The position numbers and the translations under genes were made by a program. This document shows, in pieces, positions 8,357 through 17,713 of a stretch of DNA of 64,000 bases; within the stretch, counting starts at the first letter, position 1; every line of letters starts with the position of its first letter. The stretch covers positions 1 through 64,000 of the forward strand of contig QKCJ01000034.1 in assembly GCA_003245715.1 (NCBI GenBank), written 5' to 3'. This stretch comes from a bacterium. Lineage in GTDB: Bacteria; Planctomycetota; SZUA-567. A model generated the notes under the pieces. The model was not told the origin of the DNA. It made no database searches and saw only the letters and a list, made by a program, of their open reading frames with translations.

Positions 8357-9745
8357 ATGGAGGTGGCATATCAGAAGTGTATCAATCCTGTTTGCGGGGC
8401 GACCTTTGGTATTGAGGAGATCCTGCCGGCATGTCCCAAATGCGGTGAATTATTGGATGTAACTTATGATTGGGACAAGGTTGAGCTGCCGGCAAAAGCG
8501 GCGGATCTTGGCGCTTTCACCAAGCCCTCTGGCGGTTTCTGCCGGGTGAGCGGGGTTTGGCGTTTTGGGCAGATGATGCCGTTTGCCTCTGAGGGGAAGC
8601 GCGCGACTATTGGTGAGGGGCATACGCAGCTCCGTCCTGCGCCGCGGGTTGCTGATTACGTGGGTCTGAAGAATCTGCATCTGCAGTATGAGGGGCTTAA
8701 CCCTTCCGGTTCATTCAAGGATAACGGCATGGCCGGCGCTTTCACCCACGCCAAGATGGTCGGGGCGAAGGTTGTGGCGTGTGCGAGTACCGGTAACACC
8801 TCTGCGAGTATGGCGGCGTTTGCGGCCAATACCGGGATGGCTGGTATTATCTTTATCGGTGACGGCAAGGTCGCATACGGCAAGCTCTCACAGGCGCTTG
8901 ATTACGGCGCGATGACCCTGCTTATCAAGGGTGACTTTGACGATGCGATGGCGCGGGTGCAGGAAGTCTGCAAGAGTGAGGGGATTTATCTGGTGAATTC
9001 TGTTAACCCCTTCCGCCTTGAGGGTCAGAAGACGATCATGTACCGCGTGCTTGAAGGTTTTGACTGGAATATCCCGGACTGGATTGTTGTCCCGGGTGGT
9101 AATCTCGGTAACAGCTCAGCCTTCGGCAAGGCGTTTTACGAATTGTATGATCTTGGCCTGATCGCCAAGATGCCGCGCATTGCGGTTATCAATTCTGAAG
9201 GTGCGCCGACTCTGAACAATCTGGTCAGGAGCGGACTGAAGTGGAATGGCGGCACTGTTGATGACGCGATGATTGGTGCATACTACCGCGGGCTTGATGA
9301 GAGAAATGAGCGCGCCAATACTATCGCCAGCGCAATTGAGATCAACCGCCCCGTAAACCTCAAGAAATGTCTGCGGGCAATCGAGAAGACTGAGGGTGTG
9401 GTTCGGGCTGTCAGCGACCAGCAGATTATCGACGCCAAGGCCTGGATTGCGCGTGAAGGGCTTGGTTGCGAGCCGGCCAGTGCGGCCAGTGTCGCAGGTA
9501 CCAAGGCGCTGGTTGAAGAAGGGATCATCGACCGCGACGCGACAGTAGCGTGTATCCTTACCGGCCACCAGCTCAAGGACCCGCACGCGACAGTTGCCTA
9601 CCACAGTTACAGCGAAGAAGACCTCAAGGCTGATTACGGCCAGTACGGCATCAGTACTTCGGAGTACGCCAACAAGCCGGTTCCGGTTGCCAATGATCTT
9701 GGGCAGATCATTGATGCAATCCGCGCCAAGGCCGCAAAAAACTAG
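8357..9745 (+). CDS. thrC: Threonine synthase
   Basis: This PLP enzyme converts O-phosphohomoserine to threonine. The N-terminus carries a zinc-ribbon-like Cys set (C8, C13, C26, C29), seen in some bacterial and archaeal threonine synthases. The PLP lysine is K121 in NPSGSFKDNGM, followed by the phosphate-binding VACASTGNTSASM stretch. Length, 462 residues, is usual. GGAG lies seven bases before the ATG. It is closed by a terminator at 9770 and so is probably monocistronic. With dapB and cimA downstream it forms a loose amino-acid biosynthesis neighbourhood. Confidence 0.95.
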   Translation: MEVAYQKCINPVCGATFGIEEILPACPKCGELLDVTYDWDKVELPAKAADLGAFTKPSGGFCRVSGVWRFGQMMPFASEGKRATIGEGHTQLRPAPRVADYVGLKNLHLQYEGLNPSGSFKDNGMAGAFTHAKMVGAKVVACASTGNTSASMAAFAANTGMAGIIFIGDGKVAYGKLSQALDYGAMTLLIKGDFDDAMARVQEVCKSEGIYLVNSVNPFRLEGQKTIMYRVLEGFDWNIPDWIVVPGGNLGNSSAFGKAFYELYDLGLIAKMPRIAVINSEGAPTLNNLVRSGLKWNGGTVDDAMIGAYYRGLDERNERANTIASAIEINRPVNLKKCLRAIEKTEGVVRAVSDQQIIDAKAWIAREGLGCEPASAASVAGTKALVEEGIIDRDATVACILTGHQLKDPHATVAYHSYSEEDLKADYGQYGISTSEYANKPVPVANDLGQIIDAIRAKAAKN

Positions 9746-9769
9746 AAACAGTAGCGCAAAGATAAACCG

Positions 9770-9811
9770 CCGGCGCTGATGATATTCTTTGCCAGCGCCG
9801 GGTAAGTTTTT
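9770..9811 (+). terminator. Rho-independent terminator of thrC
   Basis: Arms CCGGCGCTG (9770-9778) and CAGCGCCGG (9793-9801) form a 9-bp GC-rich stem with a 14-base loop. GTAAGTTTTT follows, 24 bases after the thrC stop. Confidence 0.75.
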
Positions 9812-9826
9812 CTGGGAGGGGTGATA

Positions 9827-10822
9827 GTGGCGGAGCAGGAAGGTGGTTGTGTCGGGCTTTATGCCTTTGCGGGGCTTGATGCTAAAAGCGCTGATAAGAT
9901 TGAGAAGCTTCTTGAGCGCAGCGGCGGTACGGAAATGGAGCGCCAGTATTTTTATAAGCTTGAGAATAGGCTTGCAAAAAAGAATACAGCAAATATTGGC
10001 GGAATAATTGCGGCTGTTGGTTGCGGCTTGTTTTATTTGGTGAAGAATTTTTACGGCGCAAGTGGCTTTTACGATTATCTTGAGAAATATGGTCTGTGGT
10101 ATGGATTGTTTAGGTTTGAGCATCTGTTGATAGTTCTGCTTGCGCTGGTGATTCCGGCAGTTTTTATAGTTGTTTTTCGCCGGTTTAAATCGGTTGAACG
10201 CAGTAGGGGTGAGTTTGAGCCTTGCTCTGATTCTGAAACTTGTATTTATGGCTTAAAGTATTTTTGGCTATGTAGGCAGTATGAGCCGGAAGTGGTTGAT
10301 AAAGAAGATATCCCGCAGGCTTTGACGATGCTGAACTCTATTGAGAAAAGATATGCAACCCCTGTTGCTATGATTTTGTTTATTATCGTAGCAGCGATAT
10401 TAATTATTGGCTTTGTATATGGTTTTAGGCATTTTCAGAAACCGATTGACCGTTTTTTTGAGTATTATTTTTTTGACGGAGCGGCCGGTCTTTTTCTATT
10501 ATATGTTTCTAGTTTTTTGTGGTTTTGGGGTTTTTGTTATATGCCGCTGGCTAATTTGATTCGTGCCAGAAAGAAAGACTCTTCTTCTGATGAGAACCTT
10601 GCGGGTGAAAAATTTGCGTTGAAGTATTATAAGCTATGGCAGAGTATTGGTTATAAATACAGGCTGCAGGAGCAACAGAAGGGAATTGCGCGGTTGGCTG
10701 GAAATAAGTCTGTGGATGAGTTTATTGCAGAGAATGCTGAGTACCGCAGCAAAAAGCATTATTATATTTATGCGTTATTGGTGGTTGGCGTGCTCTGGTT
10801 GATGTATATGCTGAAGTTTTAG
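9827..10822 (+). CDS. Hypothetical multi-pass membrane protein
   Basis: Not recognised. About 330 residues with five likely membrane segments: near residues 58-74, 95-115, 177-200, 217-238 and the extreme C-terminus (YYIYALLVVGVLWLMYML). Two charged soluble stretches lie between the segments. I chose the GTG at 9827 because GGGAGG (9814-9819) is seven bases upstream; a GTG at 9821 would be too close to it. The gene is visibly more AT-rich than thrC and dapB on either side, which may mean recent arrival or weak constraint on codon use. Confidence 0.65.
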   Translation: MAEQEGGCVGLYAFAGLDAKSADKIEKLLERSGGTEMERQYFYKLENRLAKKNTANIGGIIAAVGCGLFYLVKNFYGASGFYDYLEKYGLWYGLFRFEHLLIVLLALVIPAVFIVVFRRFKSVERSRGEFEPCSDSETCIYGLKYFWLCRQYEPEVVDKEDIPQALTMLNSIEKRYATPVAMILFIIVAAILIIGFVYGFRHFQKPIDRFFEYYFFDGAAGLFLLYVSSFLWFWGFCYMPLANLIRARKKDSSSDENLAGEKFALKYYKLWQSIGYKYRLQEQQKGIARLAGNKSVDEFIAENAEYRSKKHYYIYALLVVGVLWLMYMLKF

Positions 10823-10978
10823 ATTGAAAAATGGTTTTTATCGCGGCGTCTTGGTTGTTGTGTCGGATTTTATCGGGGCGGCTGCTTGATGATCTGGTTT
10901 GTTTGATAAATTTGGATGCGTGGCTTGGGGTGAGGCTTAAAAGGCTTATTCCGGTTTGATGCAGGAAAGGAAATTATA

Positions 10979-11779
10979 ATGGGTGTCAAGATTGCAATTA
11001 ACGGGGCTGGTGGCCGGATGGGGCGGCGGTTGATGGCGCTTTGCTCTGCTGATGCCGGGCTTGATTTGGCGGCTGCGCTTGAATATGACGGTTGTCCGCT
11101 TAATGGCAGGGCGGTCTCTGAAATTGAGCCTGAGGTCAAGAATGGCGGCGAGGTAAAATTCACCCCCGGGCTTGAGTGCGCGGTGGATGCGATGATTGAT
11201 TTCTCCACCCCTGAAGGTACGGTTGCGCGGGTAAAAGAAGCGGCGGAAAAAGGCGTGGCCCTCGTTATCGGTACTACCGGTATGGATAAGGAGCAGCTTG
11301 CTGCAGTTGCTGAGGCGGCAAAGAAGGTTCCGGTCATTCATGCGGCTAATTATTCGCTTGGGGTGAACCTGCTGGTTAAAGTTGCGGGCGAAGTTGCAAA
11401 GGCTCTGGGGGAGGATTTTGACATAGAGATTACAGAAGCGCATCATAATAAGAAGGTTGACGCGCCAAGTGGCACGGCCCTGGCTATTGCGCAGAGTATC
11501 TGTGATTCGACTAATCGTGACATGGACAAGGATCTCGTGCATGGCCGCAGTGGCCGTCCGGGTGCGCGCACGAAAAAGGAAATCGGTATGCACGCAATCC
11601 GCATGGGTTCGGTGGTTGGCGACCATACTGCGCATTTTGGCAGTGAGTTTGAGATTGTTGAGCTTTCGCACCGTGCACAGACTCGTGACGTTTTTGCTGC
11701 CGGTGCGCTTCGTGCGGCTGGCTGGCTGGCCGGTAAAGAGCCGGGAATGTACTCAATGCAGGATGTTTTATTCGGGTAA
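10979..11779 (+). CDS. dapB: 4-hydroxy-tetrahydrodipicolinate reductase
   Basis: DapB makes tetrahydrodipicolinate in the lysine/diaminopimelate pathway. The sequence shows the N-terminal nucleotide-binding motif NGAGGRMGRRLM (about 8-19), GTTGMDKEQL, the catalytic EAHHNKKVDAPSGTAL block (about 157-172) and the C-terminal FELSHRA-like element (EIVELSHRAQTRDVFA). Length is 266 residues, normal for the family. AAAGGAA lies eight bases before the ATG. It appears monocistronic, with about 290 bases before cimA. Confidence 0.96.
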   Translation: MGVKIAINGAGGRMGRRLMALCSADAGLDLAAALEYDGCPLNGRAVSEIEPEVKNGGEVKFTPGLECAVDAMIDFSTPEGTVARVKEAAEKGVALVIGTTGMDKEQLAAVAEAAKKVPVIHAANYSLGVNLLVKVAGEVAKALGEDFDIEITEAHHNKKVDAPSGTALAIAQSICDSTNRDMDKDLVHGRSGRPGARTKKEIGMHAIRMGSVVGDHTAHFGSEFEIVELSHRAQTRDVFAAGALRAAGWLAGKEPGMYSMQDVLFG

Positions 11780-12066
11780 ATTTGCTTTCAGGTGGCTGAT
11801 TTAATGGTTTGGTTGCTTATTTGGTAGCTTGGATTTGTTCTGTAATAATACATAAAATCGGCGAAAACGCGATAATTGGCCTAAAGTCAGGTAGTAAAGC
11901 GTTTTGGCAGGCATTTTATTCTCGTAGTTCTTGATATTTCGATTATTGGGGTATGAGTAAATTGACGTGTAATTGTTAAAAAAATATGAGGTAAGTCTTT
12001 ATTTGCGTTTTGATTTGCGGATAATGGCTTATAGTACTTTAACAACATTTTTTAAAGGGATGGTTA

Positions 12067-13641
12067 ATGGCTGCAAGCAAGAAAATAAAAATCTACGATA
12101 CGACTTTACGCGATGGCACTCAGGGTGAAGGCATCAGTTTTTCCCTGCAGGATAAAATTGCCATTGCTCTAGAACTTGACAAGTTCGGCGTAGATTATAT
12201 TGAAGGCGGCTGGCCTGGCTCAAACCCCAAGGACATGGACTTCTTCCTGCAGGCGCAGAAGCTAAGGCTCAAGAATACCAGAGTCGCGGCTTTTGGTTCA
12301 ACCCGTCACGCCAAGAATACTCCGGCAACTGACCCAAACCTCAAGAAGCTGGTCGCGGCAAAAGTTCCGGTGGTGACGATCTTCGGCAAGTCCTGGGATC
12401 TGCATGTGCGTGAGGCGCTGCGGGTTGGGCTTGATGTTAATCTGCAGATGATTGAGTCGTCAGTTAAATTCCTCTGCAAGAAGGTTGATGAGGTCTTCTT
12501 TGACGCGGAGCATTTCTTTGATGGTTATTCCGAGAATCCTGAGTATGCGCTGAAGGCTCTTGAGGCGGCGTTTAATGGCGGGGCGAAAGCGGTAGTGCTT
12601 TGTGATACTAACGGCGGCAGCCTGCCTTCCTATGTTGAGATGGTAACTAAAATAGTTGCGGATAAATTCTCTGGTGCGACAGTCGGCATCCACTGCCACA
12701 ATGACAGCGGGATGGCGACGGCTAATTCTGTGGTTGCGGTTGGTGCTGGTGCGGCGCAGGTGCAGGGAACGATGAATGGCCTTGGCGAGCGTGCGGGTAA
12801 TGCTGACCTTACGCAGATAATGCCGATTCTTGAAATGAAGATGGGGCGGCAGTGCGTTGGTGTGAAAAAGCTGCGTCAGCTTACCGAAATGAGTCGTTTT
12901 ATCTATGAGACTGCCAACATGGAGCCAAAGGACAACCAGCCCTTTGTCGGCAAAAGTGCGTTTGCGCACAAGGGCGGTATCCATGTCTCGGCGGTTGCCA
13001 GAAACGCGCGGACGTATGAACATATCACGCCAGAGAGCGTTGGTAACGAGCGCCGCATTCTGGTTTCTGAATTGTCAGGCCGCAGCAACCTCAAGGCGCA
13101 GTCGATAAAAGAGATTGATAACGATCCTGAGCTGATGAAAAAAGTGCTTTCCCGCCTGATGGAGCTGGAGAATGACGGCTATGCCTTTGAAGCGGCGAAT
13201 GCCAGTTTTAATCTGCTTATCAGCAGGCTGGGCAAGAATTATGCGCCGAAGTTCGGACTGCGTTCATACCGGGTTATCAGCGAGGTGAAGTATGGTAATG
13301 AGACGGTTTCCGAGGCTACGGTCAAGGTGGCGGTCGGTAAATCACTGCATCATTGTGTGGCGGAGGGTGATCATGGCCCGGTTGATGCCCTATACAATGC
13401 GCTTAAAAAAGCACTGGAAAAAGACTTCCCGGTGGTTGAAACACTCGAGCTGGTTGACTATAAAGTACATATAGTAAATGCCAAAGCCGGAACAGAGGCG
13501 AAGGTCCGGGTTGTTACCCAGTTCAAGGCCGGCAAGGATGACTGGGGCACGGTTGGTGTCTCGGCGAATATTATAGAAGCAAGCTGTCATGCTCTGGTTG
13601 ACAGCATTGAATACCTGCTCTGTAAAAAGAGTAAGCGTTAA
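12067..13641 (+). CDS. cimA: (R)-citramalate synthase
   Basis: A DRE-TIM family enzyme that condenses pyruvate and acetyl-CoA to citramalate, giving a threonine-independent route to 2-oxobutyrate and isoleucine. Landmarks are IYDTTLRDGTQGEGIS (about 9-24), the GIHCHNDSGMATANS metal-binding motif and NGLGERAGNADL. The C-terminal regulatory (LeuA dimer) domain fills about residues 390-520, so isoleucine feedback is likely. The 524-residue length and the GTQGEG signature favour CimA over 2-isopropylmalate synthase. AAGGGA lies eight bases upstream. It is followed after 22 bases by an oxidoreductase gene, probably in the same transcript. Confidence 0.9.
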   Translation: MAASKKIKIYDTTLRDGTQGEGISFSLQDKIAIALELDKFGVDYIEGGWPGSNPKDMDFFLQAQKLRLKNTRVAAFGSTRHAKNTPATDPNLKKLVAAKVPVVTIFGKSWDLHVREALRVGLDVNLQMIESSVKFLCKKVDEVFFDAEHFFDGYSENPEYALKALEAAFNGGAKAVVLCDTNGGSLPSYVEMVTKIVADKFSGATVGIHCHNDSGMATANSVVAVGAGAAQVQGTMNGLGERAGNADLTQIMPILEMKMGRQCVGVKKLRQLTEMSRFIYETANMEPKDNQPFVGKSAFAHKGGIHVSAVARNARTYEHITPESVGNERRILVSELSGRSNLKAQSIKEIDNDPELMKKVLSRLMELENDGYAFEAANASFNLLISRLGKNYAPKFGLRSYRVISEVKYGNETVSEATVKVAVGKSLHHCVAEGDHGPVDALYNALKKALEKDFPVVETLELVDYKVHIVNAKAGTEAKVRVVTQFKAGKDDWGTVGVSANIIEASCHALVDSIEYLLCKKSKR

Positions 13642-13663
13642 CTCTGAAGGAGGTAGCGAGAAA

Positions 13664-14698
13664 ATGCATAAAGTAGGAATTATGGGTTGTGGTATTGTGG
13701 CGACGTTCCGTCATATTCCGGCAATCTTGGAGACTGAGGGTATTGAGCTTGGGGCGATCTTTGACCCGGTTCCGGCAAAGCTCCAGAAGATTCAGGAAAA
13801 GTTTGGCTTCCCGGCCGAAAAATGTTTCACTGACGTCGATGAGTTCATGAAATCAGATATCGATATCGTCAGCATCACCTCTCCCGCTTCCTACCATGTA
13901 GAAAACTGTGAGTGCGCGGCAAAATACGGCAAGCATGTAATGTGCGAAAAGCCGCTTGCGCTGACTGAAGAAGAAGCTCGCCAGATGATTAATGTCATGG
14001 AAGAGGCAGGGCTTAATCTTTATGTCGGCTTGGTCTGCCGCTTTGCGCCGGTTGCGCAGGAGATTTACCGGGTATTGCAGGAAGGTACAATCGGCGAGAT
14101 TCGTTCGATGCGTCTGATTTTTAACTGGAACTGCCACGGCAAGTACCGCAATGATGATGATACTGGCGAATATGGCATTAACCGCCGCCGCGAAGGCCGT
14201 ATGTTTGAGGGTGGCCCGATGGTTGACTGCGGTACACACCAGATTGACCTTGCCCGTTGGTGGCTTGGTTCTGAGGTGGTTAATTATTCAGGTTTCGGCG
14301 CGTGGGTTGATGAGTACGAAGCGCCTGACCATACCTGGTTGCACATGGATCACGCCAACGGCGCGCACACCATGATCGAGATCAGTTTTTCCTACTGCCA
14401 CACAGTGAGTGAGCCGCGCAGTGAATTTATCTACGAACTTATCGGTACCGACGGGGTTATCCGCTATGACCGCAGCGAGCAGTCGCTGATTGTCCACGGC
14501 AAGGAGCAGCGCCTTGAGCTGCCGCAGACCAATGACCTTGGCTTTAACGGCATGTATGCCGAGCTTGTCAAGGCGCTTGATACCGGCCATAGCGACCTTC
14601 TGGCTACTGGAGAGGATGGTCTTATCGCTACACGTATCTCACGTGAATCAACTGAAGAGGCTATTCAGAAGCGCGATTTGATGACCAGCAAGATTTAA
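13664..14698 (+). CDS. Gfo/Idh/MocA-family oxidoreductase
   Basis: An NAD(P)-dependent sugar or polyol dehydrogenase-like protein of 344 residues. It has an N-terminal Rossmann fold (VGIMGCGIVATFRHIPAI) and the family signature CEKPLALT at about residues 95-102, followed by a C-terminal alpha/beta domain with GGPMVDCGTHQIDLARWW. Substrate cannot be told from sequence. I place the start at 13664 because a perfect AAGGAGGT lies at 13647-13654, within the gap after cimA. Being close behind cimA suggests co-transcription but no clear metabolic link. Confidence 0.88.
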   Translation: MHKVGIMGCGIVATFRHIPAILETEGIELGAIFDPVPAKLQKIQEKFGFPAEKCFTDVDEFMKSDIDIVSITSPASYHVENCECAAKYGKHVMCEKPLALTEEEARQMINVMEEAGLNLYVGLVCRFAPVAQEIYRVLQEGTIGEIRSMRLIFNWNCHGKYRNDDDTGEYGINRRREGRMFEGGPMVDCGTHQIDLARWWLGSEVVNYSGFGAWVDEYEAPDHTWLHMDHANGAHTMIEISFSYCHTVSEPRSEFIYELIGTDGVIRYDRSEQSLIVHGKEQRLELPQTNDLGFNGMYAELVKALDTGHSDLLATGEDGLIATRISRESTEEAIQKRDLMTSKI

Positions 14699-14752
14699 AA
14701 AATTTTGTCGAATATTTTTGCGGTGCAGAATTAAATTTTTCGGGAGACGGAT

Positions 14753-15949
14753 TTGTCTGAGTTAAGGTTTGTGCAGATTTCCGATCTTCATCTTGGGGGG
14801 CGTTCTTACCCGGGATGTTTTAAGATGCCGCCTGAGAAGAAAAAGCAGCGCGAGAGCGAGTTGCGCGCAAGTATTGACAAGCTTGCTGAAATTGTAAAAT
14901 CCACAAACGCCGGGATCGTTCTGATTCCCGGCGATTTATTTGACCGCGAGAGTGTCGACAATGATCTGGTCAATCACGTCGCCGGAGTTTTCGCGGCGCT
15001 GCCGCCGGTTTTTATAACTCCGGGTAATCACGATTACACCTCCCCCGGCAGTCCTTACTCAAACGAGCAGCGCACGCGGCGCGGGCTTGTCGAGTGGCCG
15101 GAGAATGTTTATATTTTTGAGGATGAGGATTTTGCCACGCGCTACCTTCCGGGGCGGGTGGATGTTGCTGTGACTGGTCATGCGTTTCGTGCGAATGTTC
15201 CGGTAACAGAGCATCGGCTGGCAAAACGTATCCCGCGCGATCCGGCGGAGATTTCAATCCTGCTTCTGCATGGTTCACGTACCCAGTTTGCTTTTGAGGA
15301 ATCACAGAAACTGACCTTGCCTTTCACGGCTGGCGAGTTGCTGGCGCAGGGCTTCAGCTACGCCGCGCTTGGGCATTATCACACCTACTCCGAGATTGTT
15401 GACGGACCAGGGAGTATTCGCGGGCTTTATGGTGGGCGTCCGTTTGCGGCAGAGAATGGCAGCGACGGGCTTGGCTGTATCAGCGGCGTTATCAGTAAGG
15501 CTGGCGCTACTGAGCTTGAACGGCACTCGCTTGACAGTCGCAAGACTTATGAGATAACGGTGGTATGTGATAATGTCGCGACGCCTGAGGAGATGAAAAA
15601 ACTAGCCGCTAAAGCCTATCAGGAGAGTGGAGCAGGCGCGTATGATCTGGCGCGGTATAATTTCTGCGGGACCTATCTGCCGGGCTTTAGTCCGAAGATT
15701 GATATTGACCCTGAGTGGCATTTTGCGAGTGCGGTTAATTTTTCGCACCTGCGTCCTGGGTATGACCTGCAGGGGTTGCTTGAAGGGGCGGATGGACGCT
15801 CGGCGAGTGCGGAGAGTCTCTTTGCCAGGGAGCTTGTCGGTCTTATTGAGCAGGCTGAGGATGAGGAGCGGGAGATTCTTGAAGACGCGCTTGATTATGG
15901 GTTGCGGGCGTTACATGGGCTTGATATCTCGCCGCGGGAAGTTGATTGA
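14753..15949 (+). CDS. Calcineurin-like metallophosphoesterase (SbcD/YhaO-like)
   Basis: The five blocks of the two-metal phosphoesterase fold are present: ISDLHLGG, LIPGDLFDRES, ITPGNHDYTS, LLLHGSRT and ALGHYHTY. The arrangement matches the nuclease subunits SbcD/Mre11 and YhaO, which process DNA ends with an SbcC/Rad50-type ATPase. No such ATPase gene adjoins here; a Nudix gene follows instead, so a partner must be elsewhere or the protein acts alone. It starts with TTG at 14753, supported by GGGAG six bases upstream. Length is 398 residues. Confidence 0.85.
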   Translation: MSELRFVQISDLHLGGRSYPGCFKMPPEKKKQRESELRASIDKLAEIVKSTNAGIVLIPGDLFDRESVDNDLVNHVAGVFAALPPVFITPGNHDYTSPGSPYSNEQRTRRGLVEWPENVYIFEDEDFATRYLPGRVDVAVTGHAFRANVPVTEHRLAKRIPRDPAEISILLLHGSRTQFAFEESQKLTLPFTAGELLAQGFSYAALGHYHTYSEIVDGPGSIRGLYGGRPFAAENGSDGLGCISGVISKAGATELERHSLDSRKTYEITVVCDNVATPEEMKKLAAKAYQESGAGAYDLARYNFCGTYLPGFSPKIDIDPEWHFASAVNFSHLRPGYDLQGLLEGADGRSASAESLFARELVGLIEQAEDEEREILEDALDYGLRALHGLDISPREVD

Positions 15950-15987
15950 GAAGCATTTAATTTATTGATAAGCAAACCAGATTTTTC

Positions 15988-16476
15988 ATGTCAGATAAAA
16001 TTTTGAATATAGTTTTGTGCGCGGTTGTGCGGGATGATAAAATCCTGCTTCTGCGGCGTGAGAAAAAACCTTATCGGGGCTACCTTGCCTTGCCGGGCGG
16101 CAAGATTGAATTCGGCGAACAGATTGTCGCTGCGGCGGAGCGTGAAGCGTCTGAGGAGACAGGCTTGAGCTTTAGCCATGTTTCATTGAGGGGGTGCGCG
16201 ACTGAAATAATTTCCTATGAAGGAAACGCTGAGGCACATTTTATGATGTTTCCGGTCTTGCTTGAAGCTGGGGACGGTGTGGAGGTCTCAGGGCATGAAG
16301 GTGAATTGTTCTGGGTCGGTCTTGATGACGTAGCCGGGCGCAGTGATATAATTCCGACTGATATAGACGTAATTGAGCGTTATATCCATAATGATTGCCG
16401 CGAAATTTTTCATTATTCGGTGATTCGCAAGGGCGATGAATTTACGTTGGCGTCGGTGGCGCTTGCGTCTATTTGA
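15988..16476 (+). CDS. Nudix hydrolase
   Basis: The Nudix box is complete: GGKIEFGEQIVAAAEREASE followed by ETGL fits GX5EX7REUXEEXGU (about residues 34-57). Such enzymes hydrolyse nucleoside diphosphates linked to another group; substrate range here is open. Length is 162 residues. The ATG at 15988 has no clear ribosome-binding site and may be translated after the phosphoesterase gene 38 bases upstream. Its 3' end overlaps that of the convergent gene on the other strand by eight bases. Confidence 0.9.
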   Translation: MSDKILNIVLCAVVRDDKILLLRREKKPYRGYLALPGGKIEFGEQIVAAAEREASEETGLSFSHVSLRGCATEIISYEGNAEAHFMMFPVLLEAGDGVEVSGHEGELFWVGLDDVAGRSDIIPTDIDVIERYIHNDCREIFHYSVIRKGDEFTLASVALASI

Positions 16477-17464
16477 CAATGCGTACAGGCGTGCCTTTTC
16501 TGGTGGCAAGCCAGAGTTCTTCAAGCTGCTCGGGGGCAATTGAGATATTACTGCCGCTGCTCCAGGGGTCTGCCTGATTGGCGCTGCCTGCGCCGCGGAT
16601 TTTGACGGGGCCACCAAGAGGAGTGGTCATTGGCGGCATTGATTTATTCTGCGCGGCCTGATTAATCAGGTTGCTCTGCGCGGCGGTGATGCTTTTGGCG
16701 GCCAGAGCTTTTGCTGCGTCTGCCGGTGAGGGGTAATTTATAATCAGGTTCATGATCTTGCCCTGAAGCTCATGCTTGACGATAAAATAATCTCCCTGCG
16801 GGGCGCGTTTGTCGTTGCGGGCGGACTTCGGGGTGGCGCTGCCACTGGGTATTTTAGCGTAGTAATAGGCGCGGACATACTGTTGGTCCTTGACGAGCGC
16901 GACAATTCTTCTTGATAAAAATACGACAATGTAAGCGCCTTCAATGGGGCCGGTGATTTTTTTCTTGGACCAGTCATCTTTATGTGTGGCCGGGTTTGCG
17001 CTGGCGGTGCCGGTTGTCGCGGGGGAGTTGGTTGCTGCCGGTGTGGTGCTTGTGGCTGGCGTTGTCTTTGTGCTGCTGGCGGCGGCGGTTACCGGGCTTG
17101 CGGGGAGTGTTGTTGACGTTGCCGCCGGCTTGTTGCTGGTGGCGGTATTTGCGGCAGTAGTGGTGTTATTGGAATTAACCGTGGCTGTTTCAGTCGGCGT
17201 GGCGGGTTTGACTGGCGTTACAGCTTTTTCGGGCTTTTCAGGTTTTACCGGTTCTGGTTTGCCAAAACCGATACTGCTGACCTGTGGCGGGTTGTCGGGG
17301 TAGCTGCTTTCGGGAAAGAGAGAATTGCGCTTAATCATCAGCGTGACAAGTATGGCGACTACCAGGAGTAACGGCAGGCCGCGCATTATCAGGCGCAGCA
17401 ACTCAAGCGGCTCATCTGTGCCGGGGTTAACTGAAGGTCTGTTCTTGTTTTCGCTCATAGGCAT
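16469..17464 (-). CDS. L,D-transpeptidase-like membrane-anchored protein lacking catalytic residues
   Basis: An N-terminal membrane anchor (about residues 26-45, LIMRGLPLLLVVAILVTL) is followed by a long Thr/Ala/Pro/Ser-rich linker (about 65-165) and a C-terminal domain resembling YkuD-type L,D-transpeptidases. YkuD features visible are TPKSARNDKRAPQGDYFIV and the closing APEQLEELWLATRKGTPVRI. Active enzymes carry an IHG...S/TxGCI signature; here it reads KIRGAG (R290 for His) and SSGSNISI (S305 for the catalytic Cys). The protein is therefore probably not a cross-linking enzyme; a peptidoglycan-binding or periplasmic scaffold role is possible. GC-rich repetitive codons in the linker give long spurious antisense frames. 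Confidence 0.7.
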   Translation of the reverse strand: MPMSENKNRPSVNPGTDEPLELLRLIMRGLPLLLVVAILVTLMIKRNSLFPESSYPDNPPQVSSIGFGKPEPVKPEKPEKAVTPVKPATPTETATVNSNNTTTAANTATSNKPAATSTTLPASPVTAAASSTKTTPATSTTPAATNSPATTGTASANPATHKDDWSKKKITGPIEGAYIVVFLSRRIVALVKDQQYVRAYYYAKIPSGSATPKSARNDKRAPQGDYFIVKHELQGKIMNLIINYPSPADAAKALAAKSITAAQSNLINQAAQNKSMPPMTTPLGGPVKIRGAGSANQADPWSSGSNISIAPEQLEELWLATRKGTPVRIVK

Positions 17465-17713
17465 ATTCTATCTTTTTGCTTGGGTGTATGCAATAGAATC
17501 CCGCAGAAGTGGATGTCGTATTTTCTTATAAACCCCTTGAAAATGGTGACTAAAATAAGATAATGGTCTGTGCGTCCATTCCGGAATTTCCGGTGGGGCG
17601 CAATTTTTTGGGCGGAGTGAACGGCAATTTGCCTGTGTCTGCATCTTCTGCGGTTTCTGCCCGGCGGATAGAATTTATTGATTATGTAATTATTTGATAT
17701 TTAAGGAGTTAGT

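Noticed and set aside
9116..10123. A 335-codon open frame on the minus strand opposite thrC and the following gene
   Set aside because: It is antisense to a clear threonine synthase and spans a terminator; the translation has no family features and reflects codon bias of the real gene.
16944..17303. Low-complexity GT/GC-rich stretch giving a hydrophobic antisense frame and repeat-like appearance
   Set aside because: It encodes the Thr/Ala/Pro linker of the L,D-transpeptidase-like protein; no exact tandem unit is present, so not a repeat array or membrane protein.
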